Shown piece by piece: positions 49,246 to 58,348 of a stretch of DNA of 64,000 nt (the first letter of the stretch is position 1; every line of letters begins with the position of its first letter). The notes beneath the pieces are model-generated. The model made no database searches. It was given only the letters and a program-made list of their open reading frames with translations, and was not told the origin of the DNA. The position numbers were made by a program, and so were the translations under genes. Source of the stretch: an uncultured Collinsella sp. (lineage in GTDB: Bacteria > Actinomycetota > Coriobacteriia > Coriobacteriales > Coriobacteriaceae); assembly GCA_900540995.1 (NCBI GenBank), contig UQHO01000006.1, positions 15,674 through 79,673 on the forward strand, in the 5' to 3' direction.

Positions 49246-50109
49246 CTATTCGACGATTGGTGCTCCGTGGCCCCAAGAACCTTCCATGCCGCACACGGTC
49301 GAGGCAAACCCGGCAGCAAAGTCGAGCGCGCGCTCGATGGCCTCGGCGCCATCCTCACCACGCTTGGCGGAATCGAGATAGCACATTAAAAACGAGGTGA
49401 GGAACGAGTCGCCCGCCCCCATGGTGTCCTTCATGTCCGTTACCGGTTTAGCCAGCTGGCGGTAATAACGCTCGCCGTCGTAAGCAATGCAGCCCTCGGC
49501 GCCCGCCGTAGCCGACACAAAACGCGGACCCAGGCCCTTCACCCATGCCAGACGCTCGCGAATCTCGTCCTCACTCGCGGCATCCGCCGCACTAAAGAAA
49601 GCGAAATCGACGTAGGGTGCAATCTGCTCGTAGTACTCGTCGGTGGAGTCATCCGAAAAGTCAAATGAAACCGTGACGCCCGCGGCCTTCAACTTGGGCA
49701 GTTCGCGCTCGGTAAAGCAATAGTTGCCAGAATGAACCACATCGAACTGCTTCATATACGCCAGATCAAAGCGATCGAGGACATAGCGCGCATCGCCACG
49801 GATACCGCCCTCGTTGGAGCCGAGGAAGACACGGTCACCGTCAACGACGGTCACGCGAGCCGCTCCGTTCTCGCCAATCATCTGCTCGCACTTGTCAAGC
49901 TCGATACCCTCATCCTCGAGGCTTGCAATGACATGCTCGGCAGCGGCGTCATTGCCAAAAATGCCCATGTATGCAGAGCGTGCGGCACCGCATTTCTTGG
50001 CATAAACGGCGAAGTTCACCGCATTGCCGCCAGGATACATGGTGTGGATATGCTCGTAGCGATCGACGACGTTGTCGCCAAATCCGAGCGCGTTAACGTT
50101 AAATGCCAT
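49246..50109 (-). CDS. frlD: Fructoselysine 6-kinase homologue (PfkB)
   Basis: A 287-residue PfkB kinase starting MAFNVNALGFGDNVVDRYEH, with the substrate site MYPGGNAVNFAVYAKK and the anion hole DTMGAGDSFLTSF. It resembles FrlD, which phosphorylates fructoselysine at C6. It lies 14 bp after the FrlB homologue. Together with frlB and frlC homologues, this points to Amadori compound breakdown, though the amine partner might be another amino acid. Confidence 0.85.
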   Translation of the reverse strand: MAFNVNALGFGDNVVDRYEHIHTMYPGGNAVNFAVYAKKCGAARSAYMGIFGNDAAAEHVIASLEDEGIELDKCEQMIGENGAARVTVVDGDRVFLGSNEGGIRGDARYVLDRFDLAYMKQFDVVHSGNYCFTERELPKLKAAGVTVSFDFSDDSTDEYYEQIAPYVDFAFFSAADAASEDEIRERLAWVKGLGPRFVSATAGAEGCIAYDGERYYRQLAKPVTDMKDTMGAGDSFLTSFLMCYLDSAKRGEDGAEAIERALDFAAGFASTVCGMEGSWGHGAPIVE

Positions 50110-50122
50110 GGTATTTACCCTT

Positions 50123-51091
50123 CTAGTACTCGACGACGCCCATGTAGCGACGGAAATCGGGATCATGGTCAAACACCTTGCCGCGTGCGGCACGCAGCTC
50201 GCAGTTCATGGCGTAGAACAGCACCGGGTCCAGATAGGCACGGACGCTCGCCGGCACGGCTTCCATACCGTACTCCTTGGCATCGAGCACCATCAGCGTA
50301 TCGGTATGCGTCTTAAGGAACGCCAGGGCGCGCTCGTCCATAGCACGGCACTCGCTGGAGCCCATCTGCAGGAAGTAAAAAACGCCATCCTGAGTAGCCT
50401 CGAAGGGGCCATGGAAGTACTCGGCAGAGTGAATGTAGCTGCAGTGCTGCCACTGCATCTCCATAAGAGAGCAGATAGCGAAACCGTAGGTCTGGCTAAA
50501 GTTGGGACCGCTGCCCAGAATATAGAAGAACTCGTGCTCCTGGCAAAGCTTGGCAAAGCGATCGCCCAGCTCGGCATTTACCTTCTCGCGTGCCGGGGGA
50601 AGAATCTTATCCATCTCGGCGATACCGGCATACATATCGGCAAGATCGGCGTAGCCCTCCTGCTGATCGAGCAGCTCTGCCGCAAGCGACAGCGAAATGC
50701 CAGCGGGGACCTCGGCCTGCGGCACGCCCTCGCCCCATGGGTAGACCCACGTGGTCCACTTGCCGGAGTCAATCTTGGATCCAGCGTTGTCGGTCTGGGC
50801 GATCACCGTAGCGCCAGCAGCAAGGGCAATCTCGCAGCCCTCGACGACCTCGGGGGTATTGCCGCTGTGGCTGCAAGCGATGACCAGGGACTTCTCGCCC
50901 AGACGACGTGGACGCATAATGTCGAATTCACGCGCGGTATAGATATACGAAGTGAAGGTGGTAGCCTCGCGCTGCAGAAGCTCATGAGCCGGGATCAAAT
51001 CGATCATGGAGCCACCGCAAGCAATCCAGTAGACGCTGTCGAACTTGCCCTTCTCGGCAATTGCCTCTTTAATCAGATCGTGTGCGTTCAT
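50123..51091 (-). CDS. frlB: Fructoselysine-6-phosphate deglycase homologue (SIS)
   Basis: A 322-residue double-SIS-domain enzyme: VYWIACGGSMIDLIPAH, then ACSHSGNTPEVVEG, ILGSGPNFSQTYGFA and SAEYFHGPFE. The C-terminus RRYMGVVEY resembles that of E. coli FrlB, which splits fructoselysine 6-phosphate into glucose 6-phosphate and lysine. GAAAGGA precedes the ATG at 51091. The enzyme sits between the frlC and frlD homologues. Confidence 0.87.
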   Translation of the reverse strand: MNAHDLIKEAIAEKGKFDSVYWIACGGSMIDLIPAHELLQREATTFTSYIYTAREFDIMRPRRLGEKSLVIACSHSGNTPEVVEGCEIALAAGATVIAQTDNAGSKIDSGKWTTWVYPWGEGVPQAEVPAGISLSLAAELLDQQEGYADLADMYAGIAEMDKILPPAREKVNAELGDRFAKLCQEHEFFYILGSGPNFSQTYGFAICSLMEMQWQHCSYIHSAEYFHGPFEATQDGVFYFLQMGSSECRAMDERALAFLKTHTDTLMVLDAKEYGMEAVPASVRAYLDPVLFYAMNCELRAARGKVFDHDPDFRRYMGVVEY

Positions 51092-51153
51092 ATCCAGTTC
51101 CTTTCTTGTTTGGCCCGCAATCAATGACGTTGGTTGCGTGGCCGATGGTTGTT

Positions 51154-52005
51154 TTAGTCAATCAGATATTTCTCGAATGCGGCCATGTTCTTGGCATCTG
51201 CGGCCGCCGGGTCATCGTAGTAACGACCGTCCGTGATTTCCTGGCCCAGCATGCCGTCGAAACCATGGGCGTTGAGCGTGGCGACGAAGGCGTCCATATC
51301 GTGCTTGCCATCGCCCCACACCAGATGGCCATACGGGTCACCGTCGATAAAGTGCATCTCGTGAATTGCCCCATCGCCAAAGGCGGCAAACCAGTCCTCG
51401 AGCCTCTCGCCTGCGACGCCCATCGCAGTTGTATCAACCATGGGCTGTAAGTACGGGCTCGCGACCTCGTCAATCATGCGCTTCGCATCGGAAACCGTCG
51501 TCACAAGGTTGCTCTCCTCGGGACGCAGGCTTTCCATCGTAAGCACCAGACCGTGCTCGCCGGCATACTCCGCCAGAATGGACAAGTGCTCGCGGCTGCG
51601 CTTCCAGGCTTCCTCGCGGTCCTCGTCCCAGTCGCCCCAGCCCGAGTTGATGGACATACGGTCGCACCCAAGTACCTCGGCAAGTTCAATGCCGTGTTTA
51701 AAGTACGCCAGGCTGCGCTGTTCATGCAGCGGCTTGCGTGCGCAGTACTGCCAAGGATAGACAACATTCTCGGGGCACAGAGTACGATACCTAAGCCCAC
51801 GGTCTGCAGCCTTTTTCGCCAGGACCTCAGCCTCAAAGTAGCCCGTATGGTCGAGCGTCACATGCGGCTCTGCACACCACAGCTCAATGGACTCAAAGCC
51901 CAAGCGCTGCTGCACATCAAGGAAGTAATCGAGCGACCACATGATGTAGTGGATATTCATGCCCGCAATCTGCTCGCGACGCAGCGTCGGTTTGGATTCA
52001 GACAT
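51154..52005 (-). CDS. frlC: Sugar-phosphate isomerase/epimerase, FrlC-like
   Basis: A 283-residue AP-endonuclease-fold TIM barrel with RREQIAGMNIHYIMWSLDYF, VLTMESLRPEESNL, PMVDTTAMG and IHEMHFIDGDPYGHL, matching xylose-isomerase-like epimerases such as FrlC (fructoselysine 3-epimerase). FrlC lets cells use the psicoselysine isomer. The start at 52005 lies 1 bp before the amidohydrolase stop, so the genes are coupled. Confidence 0.85.
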   Translation of the reverse strand: MSESKPTLRREQIAGMNIHYIMWSLDYFLDVQQRLGFESIELWCAEPHVTLDHTGYFEAEVLAKKAADRGLRYRTLCPENVVYPWQYCARKPLHEQRSLAYFKHGIELAEVLGCDRMSINSGWGDWDEDREEAWKRSREHLSILAEYAGEHGLVLTMESLRPEESNLVTTVSDAKRMIDEVASPYLQPMVDTTAMGVAGERLEDWFAAFGDGAIHEMHFIDGDPYGHLVWGDGKHDMDAFVATLNAHGFDGMLGQEITDGRYYDDPAAADAKNMAAFEKYLID

Positions 52006-52006
52006 C

Positions 52007-53590
52007 TTATGCCTCCTTATTTCGATCGAACACGATTTGTCCGTCCGACATCGTCATATCAACCGCAAGATCGCGTGCGTCGCGATAATCGAGGTCAAAC
52101 ACATCCCGATCGAGCACGCAGATATCGGCAAGCTTGCCGACCTCGAGCGTACCCAGCTCGTCTTCGCGCATCAGATCGTACGCGCCCCCGGCAGTCCAAG
52201 CGCGCAAGAGCTCGACAAGCGTCAGCGTGTTGACCTCATTCACAGGCAGTCCGTCGGCGAAGAATCCGCCGCACGCGCTGTAGATTGACTCGCCCAGGCT
52301 CGGAATCAGCAGCGGCAAATCCGTTCCACAGCACACTGTGCATCCGGAATCTTCCATGCCGCGGCGATTCCAGCTGTGCAAAAGTCGCGTCTCGCCAATT
52401 TGTCGACGCATCATCGATAGGCAATCCTCGCGCCGGTCCAGCGTTAGAATCTGCGGATAGACCTCGCAAATTCCACCTAACTTGCCAAACTCGACAAGAT
52501 CGGTCGGGTCAGAGTTCTCGAGATCGGTAATCGCATGGCGGCGAAGCATCCGTCCATGCTCGTCTCGAGGCAGCGAGGCATAGAGCGCCACGGTGCGACG
52601 AACGGCGCCATCGCCCTGGCAATGCAAGGAATATCGGAAGCCGTCAGCATCAATTGCACGCAGCTCGCTCTCAATCAGATCCCACTCTGGTTCCTCGACG
52701 ACCGTCTTGCCGGCAGCGCCCGCATCGGCCGTGTCCTCATAGGGGTCAATCATCTCGGCAAGCCCCGCCCATACGCCGCGATCGGTCATACGGTTGAAGC
52801 CAGAAAAACGAACGAACGGTCCCCGGAAGCGCTCTCGCGCCTCGCGGGCATATGCCAGATTTGCACCGGCGCCCACCGGCTGCGACATCATAGAGACGCG
52901 AACCGTCAGCTCACCAGATTCCTCACGGCGAGCCATTTCGTCGGCAAAGCCGTAGTAGTCATCAAACGCCATTTCCTTGATGGCGGTAACGCCGCGCTCG
53001 TTAAGCATGCTCATGTAGTCCGAATACCCGGCACGCACCTCGGGCAGCGCAAGGAAATCGCTCATCATGCGCCAGATCTTCTCGGCATAGCACGCCTGGG
53101 GTGTAAAGCCATATCGCGCACTGGCGGCAGCATTGAGAACGCAGGTCTCCGCGCCCGGCGTAAAGCAGACGACAGGGATATCACCAAAACACTCGTCAAA
53201 CACAGCTGCTGTATTTGCGTTCTCGGCATCCGATGCCAACGTTTCGGGTAGGTTGTGGCCAAAAGCCGCCGCGCAATCCGGATGACCTTCTTTCCATGCA
53301 CGCAAGAGCGACACGGCCTCTTTGGCATCAGCGATGCCGGACAGATCAGACCCCAACGTCCGCAGCGCCCAACCTGTATAGAAGGTATGCACATCGATCA
53401 GGCCAGGCATGACAGTGCGGTCGCCCAGGTCAACTACCTCGTCCGCCTGGGTCAAATACGAAGCTACCTCACACTTGGTGCCAACAGCCTCAATTCGATT
53501 GCCACGGACCGCTACGAAACCTTCAAACGGCAGGTCCCCCGTACCGGTAAAGACGCTCTTAGACGTCAGGACCGTCAAACGATCGGACAT
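52007..53590 (-). CDS. YtcJ-like amidohydrolase with changed metal motif
   Basis: A 527-residue amidohydrolase (D-aminoacylase/YtcJ type) starting with a beta-rich domain (VFTGTGDLPFEGFVAVRGNRI) and a TIM barrel: PGLIDVHTFYTGW, YSLHCQGDGAVRRTVA, CCGTDLPLLIPS and the final TLEVGKLADICVLD. The usual PGxxDxHxH becomes DVHTF, so the second metal-binding His is Phe. It probably removes an acyl or N-substituent from the imported sugar-amine, but activity with one His missing needs testing. GTG or ATG start at 53590, AGGTGG upstream. Confidence 0.82.
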   Translation of the reverse strand: MSDRLTVLTSKSVFTGTGDLPFEGFVAVRGNRIEAVGTKCEVASYLTQADEVVDLGDRTVMPGLIDVHTFYTGWALRTLGSDLSGIADAKEAVSLLRAWKEGHPDCAAAFGHNLPETLASDAENANTAAVFDECFGDIPVVCFTPGAETCVLNAAASARYGFTPQACYAEKIWRMMSDFLALPEVRAGYSDYMSMLNERGVTAIKEMAFDDYYGFADEMARREESGELTVRVSMMSQPVGAGANLAYAREARERFRGPFVRFSGFNRMTDRGVWAGLAEMIDPYEDTADAGAAGKTVVEEPEWDLIESELRAIDADGFRYSLHCQGDGAVRRTVALYASLPRDEHGRMLRRHAITDLENSDPTDLVEFGKLGGICEVYPQILTLDRREDCLSMMRRQIGETRLLHSWNRRGMEDSGCTVCCGTDLPLLIPSLGESIYSACGGFFADGLPVNEVNTLTLVELLRAWTAGGAYDLMREDELGTLEVGKLADICVLDRDVFDLDYRDARDLAVDMTMSDGQIVFDRNKEA

Positions 53591-53599
53591 CACAACCAC

Positions 53600-55063
53600 C
53601 TACGCCGGAAGCATGCCGGAAATGGCAGTAATGACCAAGCCAAACACGACCATGAAGATGAAGAACTTCCAAATGGTCTTCCACCATTGGCCAAACGAAA
53701 TCTTAGCCACGGCAAGGCCGGCGACCGTCATGCCCGCCACGGGGCTGATGGTGTTGATGGTCTGGTTGGCAAACTGGAGCGCGGTGACGGCCGCCTCGGG
53801 ATTGAGGCCCATGAGCTCGGTCAGGGGGCCCATAACGGGCATGGTGAGCGCCGCCAGGCCAGAACTCGAGGGAACCAGCAAAGAGAGCAGACCAAGGACG
53901 ACATACATAAACGTGGTGTAGACGGCGGCGGGTGCACCGGCGAGCGCGGTAGCGAGCGCCTGGAGGATGGTGTCGATGATCATGCCGCCCTCGGCGATGA
54001 CCAGAATACCGCGAGCGATACCGATAACGACGGCAGCGTACGCAAAGTCGGCGAGACCCTTAACGAACTCCTCTGCGATCGTCTGCTGGTCAAGGCCGCC
54101 CAGGATACCGGCAAGCAAGCCCATGCCAAGGAACACGGCGGAAATCTGATTCATGTACCAGCCCTGGGTAACAAGACCCCAGACGATAATGCCCATACCG
54201 CAAGCAAAATCGATAAGCACGAGCTTCTGACGGATAGTGAACTCTTCCTCGATGGAGGCATCGGTCACGGAAAATTCAATACGCTTGAGCTTATCGTCCT
54301 CGTACACAATGGACGACTCGGGGTTTTTCTTGACGCGCATGGCGTAGCGCATGGCCCATGCGATACCGACGGCAGTGAAGATGACCCAAGAAACGGCACG
54401 CAGCCACAGTTGCGGATTACCCTCGATGCCAATGATGCCTTGGGCGATCAAAACATTAAACGGATCGATGGTCGAAGCACAATATCCCAGGTTAGGACCA
54501 AGGAAGCAGATGATGAATGCCGTCATCGAGTCATAACCGATACCCATCATGATGGGAATGAAGATGGCATAGAACGGCAGGGCTTCCTCAGACATACCAA
54601 ACGTAGTGCCACAAATGGACAGCAACGTCATCGTGATGGGAATGATGAGGATGTCCTTGTTCTTGAGCTTTTTAATCACACGGCTCATGCCGGCATTCAA
54701 AGCGTTGGTCTTGGTGATGATCGCGAACGATCCGCCAATCAATAAGACGAACGCAACGACGTCGGCAGCCTCTTGGATACCCTTGGTGGGCGCTTGCAGA
54801 ACCGCGAAGATATCCTGACCCAGATTGATGGTCTCGCCGGTCTCGGAATCGGTGTAGTTCTTATCGACCTGTTCATAGGTTCCAGCAACGGCGACTTCAC
54901 GCTCGCCCGCCGCTGTCGAAATCGTCTTGCGTTGATACTGACCAGAGGGAACGATCCAAGTCAGGACCGCAAAGACAACGATCAGCAAGAACATGATCGT
55001 ATAGACATGCGGTAATTTGAACTTAAAACGTCTGTTTGTCTTCTTCGCCTTCGTATCTGACAT
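53600..55063 (-). CDS. YfcC family transporter
   Basis: A 487-residue membrane protein with about 12 helices of the YfcC/AbgT-related ion-transporter family: PSGQYQRKT near the start, ICGTTFGMSEEALPFY, FLGPNLGYCASTIDPFNV and a final PSSSGLAALTMPVMGP. Family members import carboxylates, arginine or peptides. It is the first gene of the cluster and the presumed importer of its substrate. The ATG at 55063 (TTTGGAGG upstream) is preferred over an in-frame ATG 65 codons earlier. It replaces the ABC or permease importers seen with frl genes elsewhere. Confidence 0.88.
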   Translation of the reverse strand: MSDTKAKKTNRRFKFKLPHVYTIMFLLIVVFAVLTWIVPSGQYQRKTISTAAGEREVAVAGTYEQVDKNYTDSETGETINLGQDIFAVLQAPTKGIQEAADVVAFVLLIGGSFAIITKTNALNAGMSRVIKKLKNKDILIIPITMTLLSICGTTFGMSEEALPFYAIFIPIMMGIGYDSMTAFIICFLGPNLGYCASTIDPFNVLIAQGIIGIEGNPQLWLRAVSWVIFTAVGIAWAMRYAMRVKKNPESSIVYEDDKLKRIEFSVTDASIEEEFTIRQKLVLIDFACGMGIIVWGLVTQGWYMNQISAVFLGMGLLAGILGGLDQQTIAEEFVKGLADFAYAAVVIGIARGILVIAEGGMIIDTILQALATALAGAPAAVYTTFMYVVLGLLSLLVPSSSGLAALTMPVMGPLTELMGLNPEAAVTALQFANQTINTISPVAGMTVAGLAVAKISFGQWWKTIWKFFIFMVVFGLVITAISGMLPA

Positions 55064-55105
55064 AGATACCTCCAAAGAACTCGAGACCGCATCGCATCTC
55101 GCTTC

Positions 55106-55171
55106 AACGTTTGCACAATGCAAACGTTCTATGACGTCCCATAGATTACCAGCAGCTTTTTCCTTCATCAA
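55106..55171 (-). promoter_or_regulatory. Promoter and palindromic operator of the Amadori cluster
   Basis: On the reverse strand, TTGATG (55166-55171) and TAATCT (55143-55148) are spaced 17 bp apart as -35 and -10 boxes. The transcribed leader then holds a 9-bp palindrome AACGTTTGC-acaat-GCAAACGTT (55106-55128), well placed for a repressor such as the adjacent GntR protein. It lies 43 bp upstream of the transporter start. Confidence 0.7.
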
Positions 55172-55238
55172 GATAATTTCAAACTGATTGCCGCAACGCG
55201 GTTGAACGGTCGTGTTTGCGCCGTGAACGGTATGGAAA

Positions 55239-55264
55239 CGCCCGGTGAGATGATCCACCGGGCG
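55239..55264 (-). terminator. Terminator after gntR
   Basis: CGCCCGGTG pairs with CACCGGGCG (9 bp) around an 8-nt loop, followed on the reverse strand by TTTCC. It lies 18 bp past the gntR stop and upstream of the cluster promoter, so the regulator and the cluster are separate transcripts. Confidence 0.8.
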
Positions 55265-55281
55265 CTTCCATTCGCAATGTC

Positions 55282-56025
55282 CTAGATGTCAAAAACGTAG
55301 CGAGACCCAACGATCCGCTGACGACCGATGATAAACGGCCGCCGCTGCTCATCAAAAAAGAAGGCTTCCATATAAAACAAGGGTTCGCCAACGGGAACTG
55401 CCAACAGCCGAGCGACCTCGGGCGACGCGCACGCGATCTCGAGTGTGCACGGGTCGGTAAACGCGGGCGTACGGCCCGTCCGGTTACGCACGAACTCAAA
55501 AATGGATTGGTTAGATAGAGGTGCCGTTGATAGATAGGCGTTGTCCTCGTAAACGTATATGTTGTTCTCGAGCATGACAGGGACGCCATCGGCAGTGCGC
55601 ACGCGCTCAACGCAAATCAAGTCAGTTCCAACGGGAACACCAAAGAACTGTGCTTCGGTGGAATCCGCCGGCAGTATCTTTCTCGAAATGACACACGCCC
55701 CCGGTTCCATTCCGTTAACGCGGCATGCGTCCGAAAAACTCTGAACGTCATCCTTCTGGCGAATCTTGCGCTTGAGCTTGGGGGCATTGACAAACGTGCC
55801 TTTCCCCTGTCGCTTCGTTAGATAGCCCTGCTGGACGAGCTCCTCAATAGCGCGTCGCACGGTAACGCGGCCAACTTTATAGCTCTCAGCCAATTCGAAT
55901 TCGTTGGGTATCCGCGCGCCTGCCTTGTAGGCGCCGGAGTTGATTTCGTTTTTAATGATATCAATGACCTGTTGGTACAGCGGTATCGCTGCTTTACCGT
56001 CAGTTAGCCCTTCAGTCGGTGGCAT
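55282..56025 (-). CDS. GntR/HutC family regulator with UTRA domain
   Basis: A 247-residue protein. The N-terminal GntR winged helix has IPNEFELAESYKVGRVTVRRAIEEL and LTKRQGKGTFV; the C-terminal UTRA effector domain (about 95-245) has LICVERVRTADGVPVMLENN and FYMEAFFFDEQRRPFI. It is of the FrlR type and lies just upstream of the cluster in the same direction. It is predicted to repress the cluster by binding the palindrome at 55106-55128 and to release when a sugar-amine phosphate binds. Confidence 0.9.
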   Translation of the reverse strand: MPPTEGLTDGKAAIPLYQQVIDIIKNEINSGAYKAGARIPNEFELAESYKVGRVTVRRAIEELVQQGYLTKRQGKGTFVNAPKLKRKIRQKDDVQSFSDACRVNGMEPGACVISRKILPADSTEAQFFGVPVGTDLICVERVRTADGVPVMLENNIYVYEDNAYLSTAPLSNQSIFEFVRNRTGRTPAFTDPCTLEIACASPEVARLLAVPVGEPLFYMEAFFFDEQRRPFIIGRQRIVGSRYVFDI

Positions 56026-56052
56026 ATACCTTCTCCCAGCACAATTAATTCT

Positions 56053-56091
56053 AAAACGGGCTTAAGGGCATTCAACAAGCCCTTAAGCCCG
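56053..56091 (-). terminator. Terminator after HAD phosphatase gene
   Basis: On the reverse strand, CGGGCTTAAGGGC pairs with GCCCTTAAGCCCG (13 bp) and is followed by TTTTAG, 85 bp beyond the HAD stop and just upstream of gntR. Confidence 0.85.
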
Positions 56092-56175
56092 CATTAGCTT
56101 AAAGTATGCTAGGTGTCGCACCAAAATGTTGGCTATTTACTCATCAGACCCGAAAAACGCGCAACTACCGCGCTC

Positions 56176-56835
56176 CTAAGAAAGCGTGAGCAGCTCCGGC
56201 AGCTGGTCGATAATCTTGTCCGCGGCATCCTGGCTAAAGCCAAAACGCTCCTCGCGCTTGGCAATAACTGTCAGGCCGGCTCGCTTGCCAGCGGTGATGC
56301 CAGGCACCGAATCCTCAACGCAGCAGCAGCGATTCGCGGGCAGCCCCAGCAGGTCCAGCGCATGCAAGTAGATGTCGGGCTCGGGCTTGCTCTCCTTAAA
56401 CTGCTCGCCGCTCACCACATACTCAAAGGCATCCGACAGCCCGCACGCATTGAGCACTTCCTCGATGCTAACCATGGGAGACGAGCTGGCAAGCGCCACG
56501 CGAACGCCACGGCGCGGCAGCTCTCGAATCGTATCCACGGCGCCTGGGTTAATCAAAGCCTGATAGTCGCGCGGACGCTTATGCGCCCACTCGTCCCAAC
56601 GGGCCAACGCTTCCTCGCCAGTGAAATGCCCCTTACCGGCGCGCTCAAACCAATCGACCAGCATACGCAGGAAGAACTGATGCGAGGTACCGACCTGCCC
56701 ATTCAACTCCTCTTGAGTCAGATTAAGCCCAAGCTCTTTGGCAAACGCGGCAGTCTCGCCCAGGTAGTAATACTCGGTATCGACAATGACGCCGTCCATG
56801 TCAAAGATAACGGCGTCGAACGGAAACGCGGACAC
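56176..56835 (-). CDS. HAD family hydrolase (beta-phosphoglucomutase-like)
   Basis: A 219-residue HAD phosphatase with the nucleophile motif VIFDMDGVIVDTE, the motif-II serine in VALASSSPMVS and motif III/IV KESKPEPDIYLHAL plus CVEDSVPGI. A helical cap lies between them, as in beta-phosphoglucomutase and small-sugar phosphatases. It starts with GTG at 56835, GGGAGGG upstream, in preference to longer readings. The substrate is unknown. The Cof-type gene lies 64 bp upstream. Confidence 0.88.
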   Translation of the reverse strand: MSAFPFDAVIFDMDGVIVDTEYYYLGETAAFAKELGLNLTQEELNGQVGTSHQFFLRMLVDWFERAGKGHFTGEEALARWDEWAHKRPRDYQALINPGAVDTIRELPRRGVRVALASSSPMVSIEEVLNACGLSDAFEYVVSGEQFKESKPEPDIYLHALDLLGLPANRCCCVEDSVPGITAGKRAGLTVIAKREERFGFSQDAADKIIDQLPELLTLS

Positions 56836-56899
56836 GGCACCCTCCCTAACAAAAGGGCGCCCGCAAGCAGGCGCCCGAACCATGCATTAATCGGCGATT

Positions 56900-57742
56900 C
56901 TAACCCAGTAGCTTATCCAGCGCCACCGCAATACCATCTTCGTTGTTATTGGCGGTCACCATCTGGGCCACTGCCTTAACCTCATCGACGGCGTTGCCCA
57001 TGGCAACACCGGTGCCGGCCCACTCAATCATGGACTTGTCATTCTGGCCGTCGCCAAACGATACGACCTCGCTGGCATCGATGCCGAGCTTGGGCAGGGC
57101 ACCCTCGAGCGCGCGGGCCTTGTCGATACCGGGCGCCGTGTACTCAAAGTACCAGTCGGCCGTAAACATGCCCGAAAGCGTCTGGGTAAAGGGCGCATAC
57201 ATCTCCTCGTGATGCGCTTGCAGGTAGGCCGGATCGCCCGCCGTCAGCAGCTTGTCCACGGGATAAGCATCAGCAACCTCATGCAGGCTCTCCACCTCGC
57301 GGATCTTAAGATCGCACGCATCGCGCTCATACTTGACGATATTCTTCTGCGAGCCGTCAGGCAGCGTGATCATGCAATGGTACGAGTCCTCGACATGCAA
57401 ATCACGACCGAGCGAAATCATAGGAATCACGTCAAAATTACGCAGGCGATCAATCAGGCGATGCAATTCGTCGGCAGGCATAGCCTGATCGAACAGCACC
57501 TCGTCGGTCTGAGCGTCGACCACATGCGCGCCGTTAAAGGCAACTAGCAGACCGTCATGGTTTTGAAGATCGAGCTCCTGCGCCAAGGCGTGCAGCCCCC
57601 ATGCGGGACGGCCCGAAGCCAAAATGAGCTTAATGCCCGACTCCTGCGCCGCAAGCAGCTTCTCGCGCGTACGCGGGCTGATGACCTTTTGGTCGTTGGT
57701 AAGTGTACCGTCGATATCCATTGCGATGGCTTTGATTGCCAT
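56900..57742 (-). CDS. Cof-type HAD phosphatase
   Basis: A 280-residue HAD hydrolase of the Cof/YidA group, starting MAIKAIAMDIDGTLTNDQK, with KLILASGRPAWGLHAL and the C-terminal VVSFGDGQNDKSMIEWAG. A C2 cap domain sits in the middle. These enzymes hydrolyse sugar phosphates or flavin precursors. GGGAGG precedes the ATG at 57742. It is probably co-transcribed with the HAD gene at 56176. Confidence 0.9.
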   Translation of the reverse strand: MAIKAIAMDIDGTLTNDQKVISPRTREKLLAAQESGIKLILASGRPAWGLHALAQELDLQNHDGLLVAFNGAHVVDAQTDEVLFDQAMPADELHRLIDRLRNFDVIPMISLGRDLHVEDSYHCMITLPDGSQKNIVKYERDACDLKIREVESLHEVADAYPVDKLLTAGDPAYLQAHHEEMYAPFTQTLSGMFTADWYFEYTAPGIDKARALEGALPKLGIDASEVVSFGDGQNDKSMIEWAGTGVAMGNAVDEVKAVAQMVTANNNEDGIAVALDKLLG

Positions 57743-58348
57743 ATATGCCTCCCTATCATTGAACAACCTTGTCTGAGCCATCATACAGAACACCTACTGC
57801 GGCTCTGTCTGCAACGGGTAAAAAGTCATATTGCCCCGAACATGAACAGCGTGTAGCGGTGGGGCGCAATCGCTCTGTCCCGTACGCCGAGCCGCCGCAT
57901 ACAAAGCTGATGACGCTAAACGCGGCCGCCCCACCGACCTCATTTCATCCCGTAGAAAAGAAATTTCAAAATTAGTCTTGTCAAATCAGCAAAACGAACG
58001 TACTTTAAATATGACCGCTCCGGTGGTCATCGTTTGATCGAGCATATTCAGTTTCAGTTTTTAGCGTGTAAGAGAAAGAAGATCGGCAAAGTACAACCCC
58101 AAACGCAATGACAACTTAATGAGGTAACTGCCACATGTGAGGCACCCCGGGCATTGCTGTCTCGATTTTGAGCACGATGCCTTCCGCCTTGCATGGGCCG
58201 TCCTATCCCGCCCCTGCAGCAACTGCCTCACGGGCACATTGAAAACCGCATAGCACCCCAACGTCAGCACATCACCCACGGCAAGCACATCACTCACGAC
58301 AACCAACACATCAACAAACAGCACGAACATCAACCGATTGGAGAAGCT
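57743..58348. other. 606-bp gene-free region with inverted repeats and promoter
   Basis: No convincing gene. It holds a 10-bp inverted repeat CGGTGGGGCG/CGCCCCACCG (57857-57866 and 57927-57936) that could fold as an RNA, a small ATGACC/GGTCAT hairpin (58011-58030), a forward promoter TTGTCA-17 bp-TACTTT (57978-58006) aimed at the ClpP-like module, and an 8-bp pair GTGAGGCA/TGCCTCAC (58137-58144 and 58224-58231). It marks the left edge of the accessory module. Confidence 0.5.
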
